From Mycolicibacterium vinylchloridicum (lineage in GTDB: Bacteria > Actinomycetota > Actinomycetes > Mycobacteriales > Mycobacteriaceae), in the NCBI RefSeq assembly GCF_013404075.1, contig NZ_JACBJQ010000009.1:62001-126000 (forward strand): a stretch of DNA of 64,000 nucleotides, written 5' to 3'. Of the stretch, positions 1-8,517 are shown piece by piece; position 1 is the first letter of the stretch, and every line of letters begins with the position of its first letter. Position numbers and translations under genes: made by a program. The notes under the pieces are model-generated. The model was given only the letters and a program-made list of their open reading frames with translations. It did not search any database and had not been told where the DNA came from.

Positions 1-315
1 GAACGGCTTGGTCACGTAGTCGTCGGCGCCGGCATCGAGTGCGTCGACCTTCTCGGCCGAGTCGGTGCGGGCCGACAGGACGATCACCGGTGCGGTGAGC
101 CAGCCGCGCAGGCCACCGAGCACTTCGATGCCGTCCATATCAGGCAGGCCGAGATCCAGGACGACCACGTCCGGGCGATGCTCGGCGGCCGCCTTCAACG
201 CGCCCGCGCCGGTCGCGGAGGTGATCACCTCGTAGCCGCGCACGCTCAGATTGATCCGCAACGCCCGCAGGATCTGCGGCTCGTCGTCGATCACCAGCAC
301 CTTGATCTTGCTCAC
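1..315 (-). CDS. kdpE: KdpE response regulator, N-terminal receiver part (cut by window edge)
   Basis: This is the 5-prime part of an OmpR/PhoB-type response regulator. It starts with GTG (complement of 313-315) directly after the kdpD-like stop codon and runs off the left edge, so only about 105 residues of the receiver domain are visible. The acidic pocket (VIDDEP), the phosphoacceptor Asp in VVLDLGLPDMDG and the conserved Lys in YVTKPF are all present, so the receiver looks functional. In the family it activates kdpFABC when potassium is low or osmolarity rises. Its only cognate kinase in view is the truncated KdpD just upstream. The DNA-binding domain lies outside the window. Confidence 0.93.
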   Translation of the reverse strand, partial: MSKIKVLVIDDEPQILRALRINLSVRGYEVITSATGAGALKAAAEHRPDVVVLDLGLPDMDGIEVLGGLRGWLTAPVIVLSARTDSAEKVDALDAGADDYVTKPF

Positions 316-1104
316 TTACCGGCCCCCCGGCGGCGCGGCGAGGTCGACGATCACGGTGAGGCCACCGCCGGGGGTGTCGGTGGCCGAGATCGTCCCGCCC
401 ATCGCCTCGACAAAGCCGCGGGCCACCGAAAGGCCCAGTCCGACACCGTATTTGTTGTTCCGGTCGCCGAGGCGCTGGAATGGTTCGAACAGCTGCTCCT
501 CGGTGCCGCGTGGCACGCCGGGACCTTCGTCGACCACGTTGATGAGCATCCGATCGCCGACCCTGCCCGCGTTGATCCGCACGATGGATTCCGGCGCGTA
601 GCGAAGCGCATTGTCGACCAGGTTGGCCAGCACCCGCTCCAGCAGGCCGGCATCGGCCAGCGTCACCGCGTCGCCGACGTCCACTTTCACCCGGCCGAGT
701 CCTTTGGCGCCGAACCCGGTCGACCCCCGACCGATGCTCAGCAGCGCGCGTTGGACCACCTCTTCGAGGTACACCCGCTTCAGTTCGGGGCGCACGACCC
801 CGGCGGCGAGCCGCGACGAGTCCAGCAGGTTGTCCACCAGCGCGGTGAGCTGGTCGACGGATTCCTCGACGGTGGCAAGCAGTTCGGCGGTGTCCTCCTC
901 GGAGAAGTCGATGTCCTCAGAACGCAGGCTCGACACCGCTGCCTTGGCCGCGGCCAACGGGGTGCGCAAGTCGTGACTGACCGCCGAGAGCAATGAGCGG
1001 CGCAATTCGTCGGCCTTCTCGATGGCTTCGGCCTTGCTGGCGCCCTGCACCTGTTTCTTCTTGGTGCCGGCGTCGTAACGGGCTTCAACTGCGGTGACAG
1101 TCAT
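316..1104 (-). CDS. kdpD: Truncated KdpD-like histidine kinase, probably fused to the first codons of kdpB
   Basis: The protein has 262 residues, against roughly 850 for intact KdpD. Residues 23-262 match the cytoplasmic kinase core: H-box AVSHDLRTPL with His44, N-box LLERVLANLVDNALRYAP, G1 VVDEGPGVP and G2 YGVGLGLSVA. The KdpD domain, the Usp domain and the four membrane helices are absent. The first 22 residues (MTVTAVEA then AGTKKKQVQG) do not look like KdpD. They sit two bases after the kdpA stop, where kdpB normally begins, and resemble a mycobacterial KdpB start (from memory of the family). I infer an in-frame deletion joining kdpB codon ~22 to the 3-prime third of kdpD and removing kdpC. 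The product should be a soluble kinase without its sensor. A misassembly is the main alternative. Confidence 0.85.
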   Translation of the reverse strand: MTVTAVEARYDAGTKKKQVQGASKAEAIEKADELRRSLLSAVSHDLRTPLAAAKAAVSSLRSEDIDFSEEDTAELLATVEESVDQLTALVDNLLDSSRLAAGVVRPELKRVYLEEVVQRALLSIGRGSTGFGAKGLGRVKVDVGDAVTLADAGLLERVLANLVDNALRYAPESIVRINAGRVGDRMLINVVDEGPGVPRGTEEQLFEPFQRLGDRNNKYGVGLGLSVARGFVEAMGGTISATDTPGGGLTVIVDLAAPPGGR

Positions 1105-1106
1105 GG

Positions 1107-2783
1107 TCAGTGAATTCCTTCAGCAAGGGGCCCGAGCGCGAGCATGGGCAGGAAGGTCAGCGCCACCAAGATGAGCGTGACGCCTGCGACCATGCCGACG
1201 AACTGGGGACGGTGGGTGGGCAGGGTGCCGATCGACTCGGGAGTGTGGCCCTGCTTGGCCAGTGCGCCCGCGAGTCCGAGAACCAGCACGATGGGCAGGA
1301 ACCGGCCGAACACCATCGCCAATCCCAGTGCGGTGTTGTACCACTCGGTGTTGACGGTGATGCCCGCGAACGCCGATCCGTTGTTATTGGCCGCGGACGT
1401 GAAGGCATACAACACTTCCGACAAGCCATGGGGTCCGCTGTTGAGCATGCCTGCCCGCTGACCCGGCATCGCCATCGCGATCGCCGTTCCGGTGAGCACC
1501 AACAGCGGAGTCACCAGGAAATAGCTTGCCGCCAGCTTGATTTCGCGCGGGGTGATCTTCTTGCCCAGGTATTCCGGGGTGCGCCCGACCATAAGCCCGG
1601 CGACGAACACCGTGATGACGGCCAAGACCAGCATGCCGTAGAGGCCGGAGCCGACGCCGCCGGGCGCGACTTCGCCGAGCTGCATGTTGAACAGCAGCAT
1701 CAGACCGCCGAGGCTGGTGTAGGAATCGTGGAAGGAGTCCACCGAACCGGTGGACGTCAGAGTGGTCGAGGCGGCGAAGACCGCCGAGTTGGCCACCCCG
1801 AAGCGCTGTTCGACACCTTCCATCGCCGAGCCGACGGCGGTGGGCACCGTGCCGTGAGCCTGCAACTGCATCCACATCGTTGCCGACCAGCTGATGAGGG
1901 CGAGGATCGACATGACCGCGGCGATCGCGAATCCTTGCTTCTTGCTGTCGACCATGCGGCCGAAGGTGCGGGGTAGCGAGAAACTGATGACCAGCAGCAG
2001 GAAGATCTCGATCCAGTTGGTCCATGTCGTCGGATTCTCGAACGGATGGGCGGAGTTCACGTTGTAGAAGCCGCCACCGTTGGTGCCGAGGTCCTTGATG
2101 GCCTCCTGGCTGGCCACCGGTCCGCCGGGCAGGGTCTGCTGGGCGCCGGCCAGTGTGTTGACCACTTGGTCGTAGTTTGAGAAGTTCTGCACCGCTCCAC
2201 CGATGATCAGGATGATTGCGGCGACGACACTGATCGGCAGCAGGATGCGCAGTGTGCCGCGCACCAGGTCGACCCAGAAGTTGCCCAGTTCACTGGTGTG
2301 CCGGCGGGCAAACCCGCGGACCACGGCGATCGCCACGGCCATGCCCACCGCGGCAGACACGAAGTTCTGCACGGCCAGGCCGGCCATCTGCACGAGATGG
2401 CTCATGGTGGACTCGCCGGAATAGGCCTGCCAGTTGGTATTCGTGACGAAGCTGACCGCGGTGTTCCACGCCAGCGCAGGGGTCATCGGGGTGGCCGGGT
2501 CGTTGAGGTGCAGTGGCAACTTGCCCGACAGCAGCAGGAAGACGAACAGAAAAAGGATGCTGATCGCCGAGAAGGCCAGCACGCTGCGGGCATAAGCGCC
2601 CCAGGTCTGCTCCGAGCGCGGATCGGCGCCGATCAGCCGGTAGATGACCCGTTCGACGCGATTGTTCTTCTCGCTGGAGTACACCCGGTACATGTAGTCG
2701 CCCAGCGGCACGTGCACGGCCGCCAGCGCGAGGATGAGTAGGACGAGGAACAGCACGGGGCACACGATCTCCGATGTAGTCAC
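1107..2783 (-). CDS. kdpA: Potassium-transporting ATPase subunit A, KdpA
   Basis: This full-length (558 residues) K+-binding and translocating membrane subunit of the KdpFABC P-type ATPase is about the size of the E. coli protein. It has many hydrophobic helices, and the selectivity-filter signature [19 protein letters not shown] is intact. The GTG start overlaps the kdpF stop by one base (TAGTG), showing translational coupling. The expected next gene, kdpB, which encodes the ATP-hydrolysing subunit, is missing, and the kdpD-like fragment begins two bases after this stop. Without KdpB and KdpC the subunit should not pump unless those genes exist elsewhere in the genome. Confidence 0.95.
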   Translation of the reverse strand: MTTSEIVCPVLFLVLLILALAAVHVPLGDYMYRVYSSEKNNRVERVIYRLIGADPRSEQTWGAYARSVLAFSAISILFLFVFLLLSGKLPLHLNDPATPMTPALAWNTAVSFVTNTNWQAYSGESTMSHLVQMAGLAVQNFVSAAVGMAVAIAVVRGFARRHTSELGNFWVDLVRGTLRILLPISVVAAIILIIGGAVQNFSNYDQVVNTLAGAQQTLPGGPVASQEAIKDLGTNGGGFYNVNSAHPFENPTTWTNWIEIFLLLVISFSLPRTFGRMVDSKKQGFAIAAVMSILALISWSATMWMQLQAHGTVPTAVGSAMEGVEQRFGVANSAVFAASTTLTSTGSVDSFHDSYTSLGGLMLLFNMQLGEVAPGGVGSGLYGMLVLAVITVFVAGLMVGRTPEYLGKKITPREIKLAASYFLVTPLLVLTGTAIAMAMPGQRAGMLNSGPHGLSEVLYAFTSAANNNGSAFAGITVNTEWYNTALGLAMVFGRFLPIVLVLGLAGALAKQGHTPESIGTLPTHRPQFVGMVAGVTLILVALTFLPMLALGPLAEGIH

Positions 2784-2872
2784 TAAAACCTCTCCGGAAA
2801 CAGCAGTGCGGCGGCGACGAACAGGGCCAGTAGGACGGCCAAGATCAGGCCGACGATGTTCTCGTAGCTCAC
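2783..2872 (-). CDS. kdpF: KdpF small membrane subunit
   Basis: This 29-residue single-helix peptide begins with GTG ([18 protein letters not shown]) and ends ALLFPERF. KdpF stabilises the Kdp complex in the membrane. Its stop codon overlaps the kdpA start, and its start overlaps the upstream 27-codon ORF through GTGA. Length, hydrophobicity and position immediately before kdpA all fit the family. Confidence 0.9.
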   Translation of the reverse strand: MSYENIVGLILAVLLALFVAAALLFPERF

Positions 2873-2952
2873 AGTCGCTCGACCAACTTCTGCACCAGGC
2901 CGAGCAGGGCGAAGATCGCCACTGTCAGCACGATGTATATGACGACACCCAT
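2869..2952 (-). CDS. Small membrane peptide preceding kdpF
   Basis: This 27-residue ORF starts with ATG ([19 protein letters not shown]) and ends VQKLVERL. It is one hydrophobic helix followed by a short basic tail, and its stop overlaps the kdpF start (GTGA). GGAGAG precedes the start at suitable spacing. It is the first gene of the kdp operon as seen here. I believe similar short peptides occur before kdpF in other actinobacteria, but I cannot check that. Its function is unknown; an accessory role in the Kdp complex is inference from position. Confidence 0.65.
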   Translation of the reverse strand: MGVVIYIVLTVAIFALLGLVQKLVERL

Positions 2953-3396
2953 GTCTCTCCGTTCACGACAAATCGATGAGGTCCTTGCCGCGATGGCCCG
3001 GGCAGCACTGCCGGGCCCTCGGCATCGAGGACCATGACGAAGCTAGATCGCAGACTCGACCACCCAGCACCCGTTGACGGTTTCTTTACGCCGAACTGTG
3101 GTGCCTTTACGAAGTTCCCTCGCCTCCCCTCAACGCCGGCGGTCGACTGAAGCGATGCAGCGAATTCTCGTGCTGCCCGCATCACTACGTCAACGACTGT
3201 TCGGATACCGGGACACTGGCGCCGGCAGCACGGCCAGATCCACGCCCTTACATGATTTTTGCGGCTGTGTCGGCGTCAAGGTTCGACCGCGCACCGTCAA
3301 GAGATCGCAAGGATTGCTGACTTCCGGTCGGATCCGCGAGACGGTGGGATGGGTCGCCATTGGCAGGAGGCCAAGGCGGTGGCGAAGAGGGTTTCG
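2953..3396. other. Intergenic region between the kdp operon and the LysA-like pair
   Basis: About 440 bases separate two divergent units and should hold the kdp promoter and that of the rightward pair. I see no convincing gene. Open frames here are arginine/serine-rich and match no family I know. No clear palindrome or terminator was recognised. If the downstream gene starts earlier (ATG 3349 or TTG 3259) the region is shorter. Confidence 0.5.
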
Positions 3397-4194
3397 GTGA
3401 CACTGTCGACCAGATTTCGGTCAATTGTTCGGGGACGTCAACGTCCGCCTGTCGATCACGCGGAGATACGCCGGCTGAACGGCTATCGGGACTCGTGCGC
3501 GCCCGCCGAGGTGTCGTTCCCGGCGTCCGTTCTGCACGATGCCGGCGTTGCGCGATGGATGCGCGAACACCGGCTGGCGATCGATGTACGCACCATGCCG
3601 GAGTTGTATTCGGCGATCTCGGTCGGCGTCCATCCGGCTCTGATGACCGTTCACGCTGACCAACTGGACACTTCCGACATGCGCCGTCTGGCCGCAGTCG
3701 GGGTGGGCCGGGTGGTGCTGAGCAGCGATGAACACATCATGTCGCTAGGCGCCGCTGCCGGTGGGCGGACGCAGAACGTGTTGTTGCGCATGACTGATGC
3801 GGCGACAACCGACCGCACGTGGCGGCAGTTTGTTTTCGATTCCAACGACGCCGATTCCGCGGTGGACGCGGTGATCGGGTGCCGATCGCTCAACTTGATC
3901 GGCTTGCATTGCGAGGTCGGCACGGCTGTCGATGATTTCGTGAGCTATCCGGCCGCCATTGGCAACATGATTGGGCAAATGGACCACATCCGCCGACGCC
4001 ATGCTGTCCTGCTGACCCGGCTCGGACTCGGTGGCGGCAAGATCATCAATTCCGCCGATGAGTCGATCATCCGCCGTGACCTCGTCGAAGAGATCGATGA
4101 ATCGGTCGACGACGCCTGCGCCACAGTGCGATTCCCACGGCCGGTGGTTGTGATTTCTGCCGGTGAGCACGTGATCGAACGGCGTGCGGCATGA
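3397..4194 (+). CDS. Degenerate PLP-barrel (LysA-like) protein 1
   Basis: The protein resembles the N-terminal alanine-racemase-like barrel of diaminopimelate/ornithine decarboxylases. WMREHRLAIDVRTMPELYSA corresponds to the LysA segment after the PLP lysine, LIGLHCEVGTAVDDFVSY to the HxHIGSQ strand, and RLGLGGGKI to the phosphate-binding GGG loop. Where the family has Y-A-x-K-A, this protein reads EVSFPASVL, so the PLP-binding lysine is missing. The C-terminal beta domain carrying the catalytic Cys/Asp is absent; the chain ends after PRPVVVISAGEHVI. Classical decarboxylation is therefore unlikely. I chose GTG 3397 because AAGAGGG lies five bases upstream; ATG 3349 is an alternative. It overlaps the next gene by 11 bases. 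Confidence 0.6.
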   Translation: MTLSTRFRSIVRGRQRPPVDHAEIRRLNGYRDSCAPAEVSFPASVLHDAGVARWMREHRLAIDVRTMPELYSAISVGVHPALMTVHADQLDTSDMRRLAAVGVGRVVLSSDEHIMSLGAAAGGRTQNVLLRMTDAATTDRTWRQFVFDSNDADSAVDAVIGCRSLNLIGLHCEVGTAVDDFVSYPAAIGNMIGQMDHIRRRHAVLLTRLGLGGGKIINSADESIIRRDLVEEIDESVDDACATVRFPRPVVVISAGEHVIERRAA

Positions 4195-4873
4195 CCGCTT
4201 CGATTCCCGGCAGCGTCTGGTCATTGCGCTGCGCCGGTGCGCGCAGTACCGCAAGGCATTCCGCTGCGCCGCGGTGAGCTACCCCGCTGACATACTGGGT
4301 CTGCAGGCGCCGACCGATTGGATCAGACGTCACGGCGTCGCTGTCGATGTGGTTGACGCCGATGGATTCGCTCGTGCACTGACGGCGGGCATTCTGCCAC
4401 AACGGATCATCATGCACCGGCCTGCGACGGCGGGCACCGCCGAGGCTGGCGCCGGCCGCTTCGTCGTGGACTCCCGACAGCAGGTGGACGGGCTGGCAAC
4501 GACGGCACGACAGCGTCGCCGTGTGTTGGTCGACATCACCGACCAGGACGCCGATGACCTGGTCGCCGCGGTCATCGCCGGTGCGGGGCTGGACCTGATC
4601 GGCGTGCACCGCCGTCTGCACAGTCGGGAGAGCGGCAGCGCTGCGGTGCGAGCAATGGTCACCGCAATGCGCGGTTTTGCCCGGCGATACAACGTCATCC
4701 CGGCGCGGCTGAGCCTTGGTGATATCGATGCGGCCGAATGGGGTTGCCGGCGTGATGATCTCGTGGCGATCGCCGCGGCCGTCGACGATGCCGTCGAGGA
4801 CGGCTGCGTTGCCAGCCGTTTCCCCCGTCCCGCGGTCAACATCGCACCGTCGCGTTCCGCGTTGATCCGGTAG
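4184..4873 (+). CDS. Degenerate PLP-barrel (LysA-like) protein 2
   Basis: This second, more reduced copy of the preceding protein has 229 residues. The order of features is the same: AVSYPADILGL where the PLP lysine motif should be (no Lys), WIRRHGVAVDVVDADGFARAL, LIGVHRRLHS in place of the HxHIGS strand, RLSLGDIDAAEWG in place of the glycine loop, and an ending FPRPAVNIAPS that parallels the first protein. The GTG start lies inside the end of the first gene, so the two are probably coupled and may form a heterodimer, as PLP barrels are normally dimeric. The function is unknown; the family assignment rests on these motif parallels. Confidence 0.6.
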   Translation: MRHDRFDSRQRLVIALRRCAQYRKAFRCAAVSYPADILGLQAPTDWIRRHGVAVDVVDADGFARALTAGILPQRIIMHRPATAGTAEAGAGRFVVDSRQQVDGLATTARQRRRVLVDITDQDADDLVAAVIAGAGLDLIGVHRRLHSRESGSAAVRAMVTAMRGFARRYNVIPARLSLGDIDAAEWGCRRDDLVAIAAAVDDAVEDGCVASRFPRPAVNIAPSRSALIR

Positions 4874-4898
4874 GACTAGACCGCGGCGAAAAGCCCGG

Positions 4899-5924
<1,026 letters not shown>

Positions 5925-6782
5925 TCACCCGGCCGCGGTCAGCCCCAGCGGCCCGGCCAGTTCGGTCAGCGTCGGCAGTAATGTGTCCGAACCGCCCAGC
6001 ACCTGGATCGTCACGTGGTCGGCACCGGCATCGAGGTGCTCGTTCAGCCGTGCCGCGATCGCCTCGGGGGTGCCGTACGCGATCATCGCGTCGATCAGCT
6101 TGTCGCTACCCGGCTGCTCGACGTCGGCGTCGCTGAATCCCAGCCGCTTCCAGTTGTTGACGTAGTTGCTCAACCCCAGATAGAAGCCGACGCTGTCGCG
6201 GCCGAGCCCGCGCGCTTCATCGACGTCGGTGGTGAGCACGACCTTGTGTTCGGGGGCCAGGTACACCGATGCGCCCACCAGGTCGCGGGCCTGCGCCGTG
6301 TGCTCGGGGGTGGTCAGGTACGGATGTGCACCGGCGCTGCGATGCGCGGCGAGCTGCAGCACCTTGGGCCCGAGCGCGGCGACCACCCGGCGGCTGGTCG
6401 GCACACACTTGTCGTCGAGCTTGTCGAGGTAGCTCACCAGCGCGTCGTACGGCTTCTGGTACTCCTGTGTGCGCTCGGGATGGCCAACGCCGACACCCAG
6501 CAAAAACCTTCCGGGATAGGCATTTTCGATCCGCTCGTAGGAGGCGGCGACCTCTTCGGCCGGCGCGTTCCAGATATTGACGATCCCGGTGGCCACCGTC
6601 AGGCGCTCGGTGCGCTCGAGGATCGGCTCGACGAAGGCCAGCTCGGCGGCGGGCGACGCGCCCACCCACACCGCGCCGTAGCCGAGGCGCTCGATCTCTT
6701 TCGCCTGCTCCGGTGACACCGGGCCGCCGGTCCACACTCCGTAACGGCCGAGATCCGGTTTGAGCAGCGACGGGTTGGTCAC
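5925..6782 (-). CDS. F420-type LLM-class oxidoreductase, tandem copy 1
   Basis: This luciferase-like monooxygenase-fold flavin/F420 oxidoreductase has 285 residues and is of the Rv3463-like type (possibly TIGR03620). Typical features are the N-terminal PDLGRYGVW strand, LGYGAVWVGASPAAEL, LTVATGIVNIW, PGRFLLGVGVGHPE and the C-terminal LDAGADHVTIQVLGG. The substrate is unknown. It is the last of three consecutive paralogues read leftward, with a 13-base gap to the previous one. The GTG start at 6782 gives MTNPSLLKPDLGRYG. Some mycobacterial LLM enzymes use F420 instead of FMN, but the cofactor cannot be read from sequence with certainty. Confidence 0.88.
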   Translation of the reverse strand: MTNPSLLKPDLGRYGVWTGGPVSPEQAKEIERLGYGAVWVGASPAAELAFVEPILERTERLTVATGIVNIWNAPAEEVAASYERIENAYPGRFLLGVGVGHPERTQEYQKPYDALVSYLDKLDDKCVPTSRRVVAALGPKVLQLAAHRSAGAHPYLTTPEHTAQARDLVGASVYLAPEHKVVLTTDVDEARGLGRDSVGFYLGLSNYVNNWKRLGFSDADVEQPGSDKLIDAMIAYGTPEAIAARLNEHLDAGADHVTIQVLGGSDTLLPTLTELAGPLGLTAAG

Positions 6783-6795
6783 GAGTTACCTCTCG

Positions 6796-7638
6796 TTACG
6801 GTTGTTTGAGTCCCAGGGGGCCGGCCAGCGCGGCCAGCGCATCCACCAGCTTGTCAGACGACGTCAGCACCTGGACGGGTACGTGGTCGGCTCCGGCGTC
6901 GAGGTGCTCGGTGAGTCGAGCCGCGATCTGCTCGGGGGTGCCGTAGGCCACGACTGCGTCGACAAGCCGGTCACTGCCGGGCCGCGCCACGTCTTCGTCG
7001 GTGAACCCCAACCGTTTCCAGCTGTTGAGGTAGTTCTGCAGGTTGAGGTAGATGTCCAGGGCGCGCCTGCCGACCTCACGCGCCTCATCGGCGTTGGTGG
7101 TGAGGATCGCCTTGTGCTCGGGTGCCAGAAACGCCTCGGGGCCGAGCAGTTCGCGCGCCTCTGCGGTGTGCTCGGGGGTGGTGAGGTAGGGGTGTGCGCC
7201 GGCGCTGCGCGCCGCCGACAGCTTGAGCACCTGCGGTCCGAGTGCGGCGACCACGCGGCGGTTCTTGGGCACCCCGTACTCGTCGAGCTTGTCGAGGTAA
7301 CTGCGCAGCGCGTCGATCGGCTTCTGATATTCCTGGTGTGCCTCGGGATGGCCGACGCCGATGCCGAGGATGAACCGGCCGGGATAGGCGTTCTCGATGC
7401 GGTGGAACGACTCGGCCACCGGGCCTGCCGCGGCCGTCCAGATGTTGACGATTCCGGTGGCCACCTTCAGCGTGGTGGTGTTGGCCAGAATCGGCTCCAC
7501 CCAATCCAATTCGGCGGGCGGCGAGCCGCCTACCCAGACCGCTCCGTAGCCCAGCGCCTCGATTTCCTTGGCCTGCTGCGGGGTGACTCCACGTCCGAAC
7601 GAGCCGAAGCGGCCCAGATCTGGTTTGGCGTCCGTCAT
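6796..7638 (-). CDS. F420-type LLM-class oxidoreductase, tandem copy 2
   Basis: This is the middle copy of the triplet, 280 residues, with the same skeleton: KPDLGRFGSFGRGVTPQQA, LGYGAVWVGGSPPAELDW, TGIVNIW and PGRFILGIGVGHPEAHQEYQKP. The start is ATG 7638, preceded by AAAGGAAG; the GTG 15 bases upstream lacks a ribosome site. It is very close to copy 1 in the middle segment (PYLTTPEHTA, LAPEHK), so a recent duplication is likely. It probably shares the transcript with its neighbours. The substrate is unknown. Confidence 0.88.
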   Translation of the reverse strand: MTDAKPDLGRFGSFGRGVTPQQAKEIEALGYGAVWVGGSPPAELDWVEPILANTTTLKVATGIVNIWTAAAGPVAESFHRIENAYPGRFILGIGVGHPEAHQEYQKPIDALRSYLDKLDEYGVPKNRRVVAALGPQVLKLSAARSAGAHPYLTTPEHTAEARELLGPEAFLAPEHKAILTTNADEAREVGRRALDIYLNLQNYLNSWKRLGFTDEDVARPGSDRLVDAVVAYGTPEQIAARLTEHLDAGADHVPVQVLTSSDKLVDALAALAGPLGLKQP

Positions 7639-7654
7639 CGAACTTCCTTTCACA

Positions 7655-8488
7655 TCAGCCCAGTCCGAGCGGACCGGCGAGATCGGCCAGGGTGGGGATG
7701 ACCTTGGCCGGTGAGGTCAACAGCTGGATCGGGACGTGGTCGGCGCCGGCCTCGAGGTGCTCGTTGAGCCGTGCCGCGATCGTGTCGGGCGTGCCGTACA
7801 CGATCAACGAATCCACGAGCCGGTCGCTTCCGGGGCGGGTGATGTCTTCTTCCACGAATCCCAGCCGCTTCCAGTTGTTGAGGTAATTGCTCAGGCCGAG
7901 ATAAAGCTCGAGGGTCTTGCGGCCGACAGCTCGGGCGTGCTCGACGTCGGTGGTCGGGACGACGGGGACCGCGGGAGCAAGGAACGCGTCCGGGCCGATC
8001 AGCCGTCTCGCTTCTGCAGTGTGCTCGGGGGTGACGAGGACAGGATGGGCGCCGGCGCTGCGCTGTGCCGACAGTTTCAGCACCTGCGGACCGAGCGCGG
8101 CCAGAACGCGGCGCTCTCGCGGTACGCCCTGTTTGTCCAGCACGTCGAGGTAGGCGTTGAGCGCGGTGATCGGCTTGGCGAATTGCGCATCGGCCTCGGG
8201 ATGGCCGACACCGACGCCCAACAGAAAGCGGCCAGGGTGCGCGGTCTCGATGCGATGGAACGAGGCGGCGACCGTCTCGGGCCGGGCGGTCCAGATGTTG
8301 ACGATGCCGGTGGCCAGTTTCAAGGTGCGGGTCTGCTCGAGCGTCCGGTCCACCCAGTCCAGCTCTGCCGGCGGCGATCCGGCGACCCACACGGCGCCGT
8401 AGCCGAGCGCTTCGATTGCCGAGGCTTCCTCACCGGTGATGCCCATGCCGAAGGAGGCGAATCTGCCGAGATCGGGCTTGGCACTCAT
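7655..8488 (-). CDS. F420-type LLM-class oxidoreductase, tandem copy 3
   Basis: This first-transcribed copy of the LLM triplet has 277 residues (MSAKPDLGRFASFGMGITGEEA). It has diverged somewhat from copies 1 and 2, with QFAKPITALNAYLDVLDKQGVP in the variable middle, but keeps TGIVNIW, PGRFLLGVGVGHPE and the EAGADHVPIQLL end. The gap to the upstream histidine-kinase gene is only 29 bases and to copy 2 only 16, so all three may be co-transcribed with the two-component pair. That suggests, without proving, a shared redox role. Confidence 0.88.
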   Translation of the reverse strand: MSAKPDLGRFASFGMGITGEEASAIEALGYGAVWVAGSPPAELDWVDRTLEQTRTLKLATGIVNIWTARPETVAASFHRIETAHPGRFLLGVGVGHPEADAQFAKPITALNAYLDVLDKQGVPRERRVLAALGPQVLKLSAQRSAGAHPVLVTPEHTAEARRLIGPDAFLAPAVPVVPTTDVEHARAVGRKTLELYLGLSNYLNNWKRLGFVEEDITRPGSDRLVDSLIVYGTPDTIAARLNEHLEAGADHVPIQLLTSPAKVIPTLADLAGPLGLG

Positions 8489-8517
8489 GGCGGCTACAAC
8501 CCGAGGGCGGCAGTCGG

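Noticed and set aside
3074..3400. 108-codon frame in the kdp/LysA-like intergenic region
   Set aside because: It is Arg/Ser-rich with no ribosome site or homology I can recognise, and it overlaps the start of the LysA-like gene in another frame.
6796..8488. Adjacent LLM genes as pieces of one frameshifted gene
   Set aside because: Each copy has its own complete N- and C-terminal motifs, so they are full paralogues, not fragments.
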